The notes beneath the pieces were generated by a model. It was not told the origin of the DNA. It saw nothing but the letters and a program-made list of their open reading frames with translations, and did not search any database. A stretch of DNA of 64,000 nucleotides, from assembly GCF_002234675.1 (NCBI RefSeq), contig NC_019872.2:12645950-12709949 (forward strand), read 5' to 3'. A program made the translations under genes and the position numbers. Shown here in pieces: positions 33,967-44,945 of this stretch. This DNA comes from Oryzias latipes (taxonomy: Eukaryota > Chordata > Actinopteri > Beloniformes > Adrianichthyidae). Position 1 is the first letter of the stretch; each line of letters opens with the position of its first letter.

Positions 33967-35438
33967 TTACCGTAAATTCCGGACTACAAAGCGCACCCGA
34001 TTACAAGCCGCACCCACCCATATTCACGTGTTTGACTGCTTTTATACATACACAAGCCGCGTCAGAGTACAAGCCGCACCGATATTGTCATCCTGACAGA
34101 TCACGCCCAGCATCCCAGAGTGAGTGCAATTTATTAGCACATTATGGGTGGTGCCAGTTTTGCCTCTAGGTCACGTATTTGAGTGTATCGGCATCTGTCA
34201 AACAGCATGGACCTATATTCTGTTCACAAGTCCCTCAGTTATGGTGTATTTATTTCATTTTTTTTTTTACTTATTGACAATCTAGGTATCTAACATAAAA
34301 TTACAAACAGTAACCATATAATCAACATTACATCCCTCAGTTATAATGAGGAAATTTACATCCGCGATTCCACATTTCCCATGAGTCTTAGGGGCTAAAG
34401 GCGGGGCCAACGCCCTGCTCGCCATTCTGTTGTACGTGTTTAAGAATTAGCAAATATCAGCAGTGCATGGAGGGGTGAACGGGAAAAGCTATCCTTCCGC
34501 TTGTGTCGCAGCAGCGTTATGGGAGTAACAGGACTGGTTAGAAAACACAACGGTAAAATAAAGCAGCGGCGACTGAAAAGCGCGCGCCTCAGCGCGATAC
34601 GCGCGCCTCAGTGCGGCGCGTGCGTCAGAATTCAGAAGCCTCTGCACTCCGCGGACGTCTCTGCGCTCCGCTCCCGCCCCGCGCGCTCCTTGTTTCCCCT
34701 TCCTATCTACTCCGACACCTCTGGCCAGGGCAGCTTCAAGGAGGACCACTTCGTCCCCGTTGCGCCGGTGGATGGAGCAAATCGTTTCTGTGCAAAGCAA
34801 TCGGACTTAATACTGTACGTTTTGTGTATGAGGGGCGGATGCGTTGTTACGTGTGGGAGCCTTCAGACTGCCATCGGCCCCGCAGCTCAATCAGCAGGAG
34901 AAGATGTCTCCAGCTCACACGGAGGCTGTGAGTTTTTCAAAGCAAAATTCCGCTTTTACGGTTTCCTTAGAAACCGTAAATGGAGTGTAAATTCACTCCA
35001 TGCGCTGTTCTCTCCGTCACGCAGCAAACCGGCTTTTCCAAACCCGTTGGTGACGGTGGACTTTTTTACGCTGCTTTTAACGATTGCTTTTAACTTGAAA
35101 GCTTCATCATAATGTAGCGGCGATCACGTGCACGTTGGGTCTAATGGCCCCAAAGGATTCTGGGATGCGGCCGGGCATGCGTGTTTCATTTTGTTGAACC
35201 ATGACTGAAGTGTCTAAGACCTGAAGTCAAATCCATGCTGTTTGGCTGCTAAGAGGTGTGTTGAATATAAATGCCTCGTGCTTGGTGTTAGATAGAGAAT
35301 TCAAACTATTCACTGAGTTCGAAAGTATGTATATGGCGGCCGCCAATTAAATCCATAAATTAGCCGCGTCACTGAATAAACCGCAAGGCTGTAAGAGCAG
35401 GAAAAAAGTAGCGGCTTGTAGTCCGGAAATTAAGGTAA
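33967..35438. mobile_element. DNA transposon with TIRs and a CpG-rich core, 1.47 kb
   Basis: The left end is TTACCGTAAATTCCGGACTA and the right end read backwards is TTACCTTAATTTCCGGACTA. Subterminal copies of ACAAGCCGCACC recur on both sides, and the right end has GTAGCGGCTTGTAG. The termini belong to a common fish family recognised by the phrase CCGGACTA-AAGCCGCA. Unlike short MITE copies it contains a roughly 800 bp GC- and CpG-rich centre (34,380-35,180) with a 203-codon plus-strand frame (34,501-35,112) that resembles no known transposase. A 2-bp TA target duplication is possible. Probably non-autonomous. Confidence 0.75.
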
Positions 35439-35817
35439 TTCAGAAATCTACGTGAAAAGGTTTAAATGTCACGTGTCAAAGGTTTCAGTCTCCTCAGGGT
35501 CATTACTATGTGACAATCCAAATCCATTAAAATTTAACGTACAAAAAAGGTTTCATATCATAATTATCCTTTTCTATCGGTATCTGCATTCATTTAAGAC
35601 CTGATGGTTGATACCACACGTTAGTTACATGTAACCCAATTTATTGTGATAATTTTAGTGCGTGACCTAATTATTGAATTTTTATTACAATCTTTTTACA
35701 TTTTTGAAAAATGTCTGACACAAAGCCTATACATGCTTGTACTGTGGAATTTAAATTGAATCTTCTGCAATTTAATGTCATATACTTTTTGTTGCAGTCC
35801 AGTCATTTTTATAGGTT
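35439..35817. other. AT-rich spacer between two transposons
   Basis: No feature recognised between the TIR element and the LTR element. Confidence 0.4.
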
Positions 35818-35822
35818 TTATT

Positions 35823-36271
35823 TGTCATGGTTTTGAGTTTGTTGTGTCGTGTTTTTTCATTTTAGTTTTGGTTCTGTTTCCTGTTTTATTTTGAAAGGTT
35901 TCCTGTCTTGTTACTTGTGCTTTACTTCCTTTGCTCCCATCTGCCCTGATCGTGTTCACCTGTGTCTTGTCTGCCCTGCCTGTATATAAGTCTTGTCTCT
36001 GCCTTCCTCTTGGGCTGGTCCATTAACTTCTGGTCGTGTGGTTAACGTCTTCATGTGTCTTCGTCCGTTCATGCCATGTTTCATGCCACGCCACGCCACG
36101 CCACGCCACGCCACGCCACGCCACGCCACGCCACAGTGAGTTTTTGTTTTGTCATCCTGCTCTGCAGCGCCTTTTGTTTGTTGTTTATTAAACCCCCTGG
36201 CATTGGAACTGTTTGTCTCCCGCCTCTGCGTCTGGGTCCTACCAGCTCTCGAGCCACGCCCACACATGACA
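35823..36271 (+). repeat. 5' LTR
   Basis: 449 bp. It contains nine consecutive CCACG units at 36,086-36,130, against two at the same place in the 3' LTR. Confidence 0.92.
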
Positions 36272-37269
36272 GAAGGGACCAGCCCTTTTTTCTGGACCCA
36301 GCAGAGTGGGACATGATGCTCCTAGAGGCCAACTGCCAGGAAGCCGAGCGTACGAGGTCTTACTGGGTTTTTGACCAGGCCCAGTTTGCCTCCTATGCCT
36401 GGAGTGGGAGCCACCTGGACTTCACAGGGAGCCGTCTTGCCCTGAGGGGGGGTCATCGTCGCCGTCGTCCCCGCCGTCCCCTACAGCCACGCCCAGTGGT
36501 GGTCCCGGACGCACCACAGCCACGTTCAGTGGTGGTCCCGGACGCACCGCAGCCACGTTCAGTGGTGGTCCCGGACGCACCGCAGCCACGTTCAGTGGTG
36601 GTCCCGGACGCACCGCAGCCACGTTCAGTGGTGGTCCCGGACGCTCCGCAGCCACGCCCAGTGGTGGTCCCGGACGCTCCGCAGCCACGCCCAGTGGTGG
36701 TCCCGGACGCTCCGCAGCCACGCCCAGTGGTGGTCCCGGACGCACCGCAGCCACGCCCAGTGGTGGTCCCGGACGCACCGCAGCCACGCCCAGTGGTGGT
36801 CCCGGACGCACCGCAGCCTCGCCCAGTGGTGGTCCCGGACGCACCCCGACCCGTTCCGGCTGCCAGGGGGGTGCCGCCTGTACTCCGACAGGTCCCCGTT
36901 TCCAACGGCTCCACGCCTGACCCGCCAGAGCTCGGCTTCACGCCTGACCCGCCAGAGCCTGACTGCTGGCCCGACCCGCCAGAGCCTGACTGCTGGCCCG
37001 ACCCGCCAGAGCCTGACTGCTGGCCCGACGGCTCCAAGCCCGACGGCTCCAAGCCCGACGGCACCGAGCCCCGGCTGTCCTCCGGACCTGCCTCGCCGGA
37101 TGGCACGGAACCCCGGCCTTCCTCCGGACCTGTTTCGCCGGACGGCACGGAACCCCGGCCGTCCTCCGGACCTGCCTCGCCGGACCGCTCGGCCCCCTGG
37201 CCGTCCTCCGGACTCTTTGGACAATTATGCCCGTCGAAGTTTGTCCTCCGGGGCCCCCCCCTCAGTTGA
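36272..37269 (+). CDS. Internal gag-like, proline-rich tandem-repeat reading frame of the LTR element
   Basis: An open frame reaches from inside the 5' LTR (first ATG at 36,055) to TGA at 37,267-37,269, 404 codons. The part outside the LTR is more likely to be the element's own product, with possible starts at 36,313 (MMLLEANCQ...). It opens with a short segment (FLDPAEWDMMLLEANCQEAE, then RTRSYWVFDQAQFASYAWSG) that may be a gag remnant. Then come an Arg-rich stretch, 11 units of the 11-residue repeat PQPR(P/S)VVVPDA (36,481-36,843), three PEPDCWPDP units, KPDGS-type units, and three SSGPxSPDGTEPR units. No zinc knuckle and no enzyme domain is present. Function is unknown; it may be only a spacer kept open by repeat amplification. 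Confidence 0.55.
36481..36843 (+). repeat. 33-bp minisatellite, 11 units
   Basis: The unit encodes PQPRPVVVPDA and reads approximately CCACGCCCAGTGGTGGTCCC plus GGACGCACCGCAG. Units 2-5 carry TTC (Ser) in place of CCC (Pro), showing block-wise homogenisation. All units keep the frame. Confidence 0.93.
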
Positions 37270-37307
37270 CATTTGGAACCTCAGAGCGGTTCCTTGAGGG
37301 GGGGTAC

Positions 37308-37735
37308 TGTCATGGTTTTGAGTTTGTTGTGTCGTGTTTTTTCATTTTAGTTTTTGTTCTGTCTTGTTTGGTTCTGTTTCCTGTTTTATTTTGAAAGGTT
37401 TCCTGTCTTGTTACTTGTGCTTTACTTCCTTTGCTCCCATCTGCCCTGATCGTGTTCACCTGTGTCTTGTCTGCCCTGCTTGTATATAAGTCTTGTCTCT
37501 GCCTTCCTCTTGGGCTGGTCCATTAACTTCTGGTCGTGTGTTTAACGTCTTCATGTGTCTTCGTCCGTTCATGCCACGTTTCATGCCACGCCACGCCACA
37601 GTGAGTTTTTGTTTTGTCATCCTGCTCTGCAGCGCCTTTTGTTTGTTTATTAAACCCCCTGGCCTTGGAACTGTTTGCCTCCCCCCTCTGCTTCTGGGTC
37701 CTACCGGCTCTCGAGCCACCCCCCCGCACATGACA
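37308..37735 (+). repeat. 3' LTR
   Basis: 428 bp, a close match to the 5' LTR. Differences include an extra GTTCTGTCTTGTTTG-type segment near 37,350, seven fewer CCACG units and scattered substitutions, so insertion was not very recent. Confidence 0.92.
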
Positions 37736-37740
37736 TTATT

Positions 37741-38569
37741 AGGAATTTTACAACAAAGATGATGGTCTTGTCCACAATAAAGCTCCAATGACCCGACACA
37801 ACCGAAGCTTATTTTAGTCGATGTGGTCAAACCTGAAGAATGTACCTACTCAAGTAACACAGAACGAGATTTAGGTGCTGTTCTGTCACTGTGCAGTACT
37901 TATATTCAGAAATGCCAATCGCACAACAGAAGGTTTGACAGTACTTCCATCTATCTTTAGAACCTGCTGAATCCATTTTGCTGTGTACACACTAGACATG
38001 TGTTCAGGAAGGCACTATATGCGGTTTTATGAACACGCTTTTTAACATATGGGAGGGACTTTATATTCTTTTGTTTTTCTACTTTTTACAGGCGCATGTC
38101 CATCACCTACAGTTGAAAGAGTCTTGATGTGAAGGTGTCAAGGTGGTGCAAATCTTGTTTCAAGCTTTGTCTTTCACAGCTCTATTCCTATTTATGAAAG
38201 ACTTGATGTTGTATAATTCTTTCCGGTTACAATCCGTATTTTTTAGGTTTTCTTTCATGATCATATTTCAACCGTTTGGCACTTCCGTGTTTTGAGATAG
38301 GACGCCACTCATTCAAAATTCAGCTGTCTGACGTTTAAGCAGTTGAAAGCTCAACTGGTTGAACTTTCAACTGGTTGAACTTTCACCGTCACCGTGTGTT
38401 CAATGAACGCCCGGTTTGTACGTAGAGCCTGAGAACAGACTTAAAAAATTGAGTAGCTATGTGTAGACAAAAAAGGTGGAAGCCTGAAACCCAGGTTTAC
38501 ATAGACTTTTCATTTAAAGTGTTTGCTCAAACACCAGTTGCAAGATCATTATGTACATAGTTTTAGTGT
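37741..38569. other. Intergenic sequence, possible decayed DNA transposon
   Basis: TTTTATGAACACGCTTTTTAA near 38,030 and the imperfect repeat CAACTGGTTGAACTTTCA at about 38,350-38,385 look like parts of a decayed inverted-repeat element. Boundaries cannot be fixed and no exon is seen. Confidence 0.25.
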
Positions 38570-39008
38570 CACTGGAGCCAACCCAGCTACTGTTGGACTA
38601 AGGAGGGGTTTACCTTAAACAGGCTAGTCTGTTGCAAAGCCACACGCTCTCATGCACACCAAGGGGCAATTTAGATTCACAAATAATCCTGCTAAGTGTG
38701 TTTTTGGACTATGAAAGGAAGCCGGAGTATCCAAAGAAAAACCCACACTTTCACAGGGAGAACATGAAAACTCAACACAGGTTTTAGCTGGGCTTTGAAC
38801 TGGGCCTTCTCACTGTTGTGCTAACCACAAATTGTCTCTTAGGTGTGAACGTGTGCTTGTTTGTTTCTGTGTTGTCATGCACTGCACAGAAACAAACACG
38901 GTGGACTGTTCAAGGTGTAGCCAACCTTCATTCGACAATGGCTGGGATAGCCTGCAGCAACCCCATGGCCACGAAAGGGATCGACGGTTTGGATAATGGA
39001 TGGATAAA
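38570..39008. repeat. Two SINE family 2 pieces in opposite orientation
   Basis: 38,570-38,825 carries the family read on the minus strand (GGGCAATTTAGATTCACAAA, AAAGAAAAACCCACACTTTC, and a head-like CTTCTCACTGTTGTGCTAAC). 38,829-39,008 carries the tail in plus orientation (AGGTGTGAACGTGTG, GGCTGGGATAGCCTGCAGCA, CATGGCCACGAAAGGGAT). Confidence 0.6.
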
Positions 39009-40059
39009 TGGGACTATAACTTTAGCTGCATCATTTATTGCAATCATAATTAGTCAGATAAGATTTTTTTATTTCAGAAAAAACCTCGGCTATGAACTAC
39101 TGCTCAATAAATACACTGAAATTTATTTTACAATAACATTTTTTTTTATGTTTTTTTTTATAATTATAAACAGAAAACCCTCTACAATCACCAACTGACA
39201 GATTTTTGAGACAAACTCTGGGAACAGGTTTTGGGTTGTTGTTTCATTTTCCTTTTTGGTAGTATTTATGAAAGAAATTGTATGATGAATTGTTTTCTGT
39301 CACCAGGCATTTATTATTTATCATCACTTATCAACTGAGCTAGCTAGTTATCTGCTCTGGAAGGGGAGCAGGTGATTTATTTTCTCAGTCTGACATGTCT
39401 TCATCCAGCCTGCAGTGTGAGCACACAGGCCTTCATTATTGTAAAATTTGGTGACATAGATCAAAAGAAAGAAAAATAAAGCACAAAGAAGGAGCAGCAT
39501 CTCTGTCTTTGATGATGAAAGCTCATGTTCACAAATGCACTCAGAATGTAACAGAGGATGGATAGGATTCTCTTTCATATTCTGGAGACTTCTGTTAAGA
39601 CCTCTGCACGGTTTACAACCCAGTGAACAAAAGGTTTAAAAAATAAATCTTAGATATAAACAAGATTTAAAATTTAAAAATAATAATACAAAAAAAAAAA
39701 AAAACTTCAAAACAAAAATGATAGTTTTAAAACTATAGTTACAATTTTTTTTAATACTCCATGGAAACATGCAGCATATAACCAAATAACTCCATAAAAT
39801 CTATAAAGACATTGTAGTAACACTTGCTCTCAAAATGAAGACAAATGTAACCTTTTAACACCGAAGCTTTAGCTCCACTGTTAACATTCTCATGACTTTA
39901 ACCGTTTACTCAACCAATATCATTATCTTACTAAACATGTATCCTGAAGATCCATGCTGAGGACATCAATTTTCTCCTTCCTTGGACTTGAGAAAGAGCT
40001 TATTGGAGACATAGAAAATATGCTGGGTGGGGCAAAGGTTCCCTGCTTTGCTGCACTGC
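39009..40059. other. AT-rich intergenic sequence
   Basis: Only homopolymer-rich AT sequence and small open frames. No gene or complete repeat recognised. Confidence 0.35.
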
Positions 40060-40325
40060 TCTTATTTTGGAGCTGGCCAGTCGTTCCGTAAGCTAGTGGG
40101 AAAGCACATAAACAGAAAGGTAACAGGAAGTGGAGGTGGGATTACTGCACGCCAACACTCCCGTCCACAATAATAAACTCCTGCGGCCCTGCAGAAACTA
40201 TGTCCTGGATAGCAATACAGGTTTTTAGATTGTTGGCTAAAAACTGCATAATCATTATTAAAAAAAAACATGGGGAACACTTTAAAAATACATCAAAAGA
40301 TAATCGGAGTGGGTTTTTAAGACAG
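40060..40325 (+). repeat. Copy D (3' part) of the TIR repeat family
   Basis: It contains GGTAACAGGAAGTGGAGGTG, GCCAACACTCCCGTCC, GCGGCCCTGCAGAAACTATG, GGCTAAAAACTGCATAATCA and the end CGGAGTGGGTTTTTAAG, in the same order as the other copies. Confidence 0.65.
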
Positions 40326-40794
40326 GAACCATTGTTCATCTTAATGACAAGGAAATTACCTCAAAAAACTATGCTTACTGGACTACAATAAAAAAAATAC
40401 TTAAGAATAATATAGCTGACATTCTGAGCAAAAAAGAGAAATATTTCAGTGGAGGCAAAATACCCACTCTGACCTCTTGTCTAACTATTAAGTGTATACA
40501 GTGTTATAGACTACTGATGCAGTGACAAAGGTTCACCTAACAACATCTTTGCTCTGTTTGTTAGGTGGCGACAGGTGTTAAGTGTTAGTATCTACATCCC
40601 AGCAGAGAGAACAGGTTAAAAGCAGAATTAAAAGTGCTCTTTGCAAAATCATATGTTCACAGGTTCTCATCCCCAATGTTTAACAGGAAAGGTCAGAAAT
40701 AAAGAAAAAAAAATCATTACATTCTCACCAGTAAGTAAAAGGTTATAACTGAAGGACATAAAACAATCTTCCAAGAGCTTTGAGGTGATTTTTA

Positions 40795-41390
40795 AGGCCG
40801 TGTCACACAGCTGCTACGTTCATATTTCGCATATTGCATAGATGAAAATTGGTCATATGTGAATACAAATGGAAAAAGTAAATTTGTGATACATCTATTA
40901 AATTTTCACAGATGTATCACCAATGAACCGCGTTAAAAATACAAAAGACGTAGGAATAAACCATGCAAAGAACACGTATATCAATGCGTGCTTATTATGC
41001 AGTTTATATGCAAATCATAAGCGATTTGTGCGTCAATTACATAATTTGAACATGATATGTGCGCCGAATACGTGGTATAAAAGTTATACATCAATGGCAC
41101 ATGCGTGAAAAGTCTGTTAGACATACGTGGAACGGTCGTGGGAAGCCCCACATGTGCATTTACTAGCAAAAATGACGCACAATTGAAAAAGTTTTACTTA
41201 ATACTTGTGTGTAAACTATGTAAAATAGACATAAACTGCGTAATTCTCAACCAACCAAAAATTTCGAACTGCTCAAAACCGAATTCACATAAAGACCCGC
41301 CGGCCAAAACCCTTGGTGGACATCTGTTCACAGCGATGAACTCAAGAAAACACTTATGAATAATGTATATCACGCATGTGAAAGAACAAA
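40795..41390. repeat. Candidate DNA transposon remnant beginning GGCCGTGTCACACAG
   Basis: An abrupt change to sequence with many isolated CG and TATG/CATA words starts at AAGGCCGTGTCACACAGCTG (about 40,794), a terminus type I associate with fish DNA transposons. The other terminus was not found. No transposase reading frame is present. Confidence 0.35.
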
Positions 41391-44300
41391 AAAACCAACA
41401 TGTGGAAAATGTGCCAAATTTTTATAGTGTAATATATTTTACCTTAATTGAAAAAGTGGAGCTATAGAAATGTACATGATTACAAGCAATAATAAATTGG
41501 TCAAACATCTATTTATATGCAAATATGAGGCTATTAAATTAAGCTTGAATGAAGAAGTAATCAATAAAGGCAGAAACAAAAAGAACTCACTGCTATCACT
41601 AATGCCAAACCTGCCAGCTCCGTTTTACCCAGGTGACCACCAGCTGACAAAGCTGATAAGGAAACTAATCAACTGTGAAATGAGCTAAAACACAAAATAA
41701 AGTTGTTGTTTTTTTCTTTTGTACCATTTAAACCATAAAATAATCTTTTGGATGAAATAAACCCCAAATGGAATGGTAAAAGCCTCTGACTGAGTTCTGA
41801 ATCATGACATAGATGTTGTTTCAGGAGGCAGTGAGATAAGAAAACATGTGTCTTTGTTCTTGGGTTGACATGTGTCATGTTGTAGTTTCAATGCAGCCCC
41901 TTTGTATTTCGAGATGTCCATTACTACCTTTCTGTTTTTTCAAAAACACTTCTTGTGATTGCTCGAGTACGTTTCTGACAAGTTTGTGGCATCAAAAGAT
42001 TCACACAAAGAGAAACTAAATGCTCTCATCTATCAAGTCTCGGGTTTGTGCAATGACCATAACTCAGAGAAAATGGATGATCAAAAAGAAACTGTTTTCA
42101 GCAGTGGAAACTGCAATACCATAACATTTTTTTTAAAAACACTAAGCTTTTTGTTTTTAAGTGTTTGAAATTTCTGCAAACAATATAATTGTCTGAGGGA
42201 GACTTATTTTGATTTTAGAGCTAAATATCTACGTATGTAAGCATGTGTAAGCATAAATCTACTAAACCTGATGATTCCTGTATTAGATCAAAGGGATACT
42301 GAACCTACCCAGCTGTAGATGGGGTAGTTTGTCTAGTCCATTGCAGAACCATACAAAGCCAAAAACCACTCACATTTACATCTAAGGAACAATTAAGAGC
42401 CACTATATAACCTTAGAAAAAAATTTTTTTAGGACTGTGTGAGGAAACCGGAATACCCAGAGAAAACCCACGCATGCACGCGGATAGGTGGGAGGATTAC
42501 CGCTTTACCAGGCTGAAGTGGGTGTCTGATTTTTTTTTTCATAACTTGTCCTTTCCAACAACTGAGCAAACAGATGAGAGCTGAAGGCCTCTTGTGTTGG
42601 ACGTATTTCACTTTTACAACATGGGGTTATGAATCTTTTGAAACACCAGAGGTATATTTGAATAAACCCCTTTTGTAATTTAGGCTAAACTTTATTCATC
42701 TTAATTTTATTTGTAACAGTTTTTTCTTGGACCGGACAGAAAAGAAAGAGAGGGATAAAGAGAGGGATGTTAGAGGGTGGGAGGGGCTGATTATAGAGGG
42801 GGGGGGGATCATGAAGTTGCAAGCATAAAGCAACAAGTTACTGGATGTTTATAATCATTACGGTCAGGTTCAGAAGTAAGACAAGTCTAGAAGGGGTGGA
42901 GCCTGTACACACACACACTCAAATGTTACAAACATACCTGTTGGCTCCAAAAATGTTCACATACAAACATTTCAACATGTACACAATACAACAAAGTTCA
43001 CACACGCATACTTATGCATTCAGACTAACACACGTGAAACATCTCATTCAGTCACGCAAACTGTGCAATGGTGAGCTAGCACCTGTGCTCGAGTGAGTGT
43101 TTAAGTTCTTCTAGGGTGGATGATGGAATGTAAAAAGAAAGAGGGAGAGTTCCCAGTCATCCCCACATCAAGGCCCCCGCCGTAGGAGCAGCGGCAGCCA
43201 GGAACCCCCCAACACCCAAACGGTAGCAGATAGCGTGTTGCCGGGCAATCACATCCACTACCCAGGCCAGGGCCAGCAGGACCGCCACAGGGGCCCCCAA
43301 TGCCAGAGAGCAGGGGGTCATAGGGGGACAGAGAGTGCAAGCCCCAGCCCAACCAGAAGAGCATGAGTTTTTTTCTTTTTCAGCCCACAGTTCCCCTTAA
43401 CATATGCGGGTAAAGTTTATCTTCATCCTCTGTAAAACAAGTGCAGCGGCTCTGAACTTAATTTTACTCTGGATTTCTGGATTTCAAAGTGGAAGCTAAA
43501 AGAAATCAGATGCTAACTTCAGCCATAAGCCATTAGGTGCAACAGATAAATAATTACTAAAAAATATGTAAAAAGTAGAAAAAAAAGCACAAAAATTGGT
43601 ATTTTCTAAATTAAGCAGCATCCTTGTAACATTAGACACTCCTTGCTGTGTATTATGCATTATTGTTATTATGGTGTTAGGGATCAACTGTCACAACTAA
43701 TCCATATTTGGAGTAAAAATTTCCAATTTTTGTCTGTTAAATACAGATTTCTTTCATTGTGACATCAGAGATTCTTCTGTTTTCTCATTGGCTCTTTTCT
43801 GCAAAAAAAGGCCCATTGCCAAATCCGTTGTTTATTTATTAATAACTTCGTCAGGTTTGAGATTTCAATTTAGGTGTTGAAGATTGTAGCGTTTGGATTT
43901 CGACACACGACCAAGCACCTTGACAAGTGTCAAGAATAAATCAGATGTGGTGGAGAATCCAGTAGTTTTCTGAACTAAACCTTCCTTCAGAATCAGTTTT
44001 TAATAAAAGGAAAAAAATTCAGGTCTTGTTTTTTTTTTCAATTCGGTACCACCATGCAGCCCTATCCCCTGCAACATTTTTAAAAAATCAACAGTTTAAA
44101 AAAACAAATAATTAGTTGACTTAAACTTTTGGATATTTATTTCAATTTATTTGGATTCTTACCTCAGGATCTGAAGCTACGAACACTCAAACACTTCTGC
44201 CTCACAGACACAGTGTACGAGGAAGGATCTGCAGCATGAGTCAAAGCTGCAGCAGAGGGTCATTTTTTGTCTGCTTTGCTCTGTCTATTCACCCCACTTG

Positions 44301-44863
44301 TTTTTTTTCTTTCTTTTTTGTTACAAAATCTTTCATTCTAAAATTAGATTTGGCAGAAAACAGACCTCAACTCCTGAACTGAATTATACCCATGAAGTAC
44401 AATATCCCTCAGAGACAGAAAAGAATGCTGGGCGTAATCAATAACTAATTACCAGGGTAATAATCAATTAAAAGAGCCGTTTCTCCCTGGCCCGCGGCTC
44501 GTCTTTGAAAGCAGACAGCATGCAGGGGCACTGCTTCAAGTCGGGTGTCTCCACCTTCAACCCACCACCCAGTTTCTCAGTCTTCAGAGAATCAAAACCC
44601 TCAATGAAGTCATGAAATATTCATGTTGAAGCCAATCTAAGGAAATAAGTGACTTTTAGTTGCATTTTGACTACACATATAACTTGAACAGATGCAATAA
44701 TATTTATTTTATTAAAACAAGAAAGAAAAAAGTAAAAGTTTAGGTTTGTGGGAAAATTTGTGTAAGATTTATTTGAAAACTGATAGCAATGACTAAGTGC
44801 ACTATATACGGCCAATTTCAAGCTAGCTTTTTTGGTTTTCAACTTCTGGATGTTGTTGTTCAC
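41391..44863. other. Intergenic region with repeat fragments
   Basis: A decayed SINE family 2 copy on the minus strand lies at about 42,300-42,520 (GGAACAATTAAGAGCC, AGAAAACCCACGCATGCACG). A GC-rich block at 43,140-43,345 with GGCCAGGGCCAGCAGGACCG and CCAATGCCAGAGAGCAGGGG resembles an untranslated part of a fish retroelement, together with the CA-rich stretch before it. No gene recognised. Confidence 0.35.
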
Positions 44864-44945
44864 CTTTCGCTATGTCCCTTCAGGGGTTGCCACAGCGACA
44901 GTGGTGGTTTGGCAGAGATTTTTATGCCGGATGTCCAAAACATCT
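44864..44945 (-). repeat. RTE-type 3' tail fragment
   Basis: Minus-strand GGCATAAAAATCTCTGCC, CACTGTCGCTGTGGCAACCC and CTGAAGGGACATAGCGAAAG match the ends of the repeats at 8,840-9,131 and 18,640-18,912. Confidence 0.7.

Larger units (their letters stand above)
35823..37735 (+). mobile_element. Non-autonomous LTR retrotransposon with 5-bp target duplication
   Basis: Two long terminal repeats, 35,823-36,271 and 37,308-37,735, both start TGTCATGGTTTTGAG and end CACATGACA. TTATT flanks the whole element on both sides (35,818-35,822 and 37,736-37,740), as expected for integrase insertion. A purine-rich tract (GAGGGGGGGTAC) precedes the 3' LTR. The LTRs hold a TATATAAG box (about 35,982 and 37,484) and ATTAAA polyadenylation-like sites. 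The interior is only about 1.04 kb, with no protease, reverse transcriptase or integrase, so movement would need proteins from a related Ty3/Gypsy-type element. Confidence 0.92.

Noticed and set aside
36086..36130. CRISPR-like or telomere-like repeat
   Set aside because: It is a simple pentamer expansion within an LTR, with no spacers.
36422..37224. Long antisense frames (Gly/Arg-rich, CGASGTTTGRG and RPGPPLG repeats)
   Set aside because: They are mirror readings of the tandem repeats of the LTR element, open only because the repeat unit is a multiple of three.
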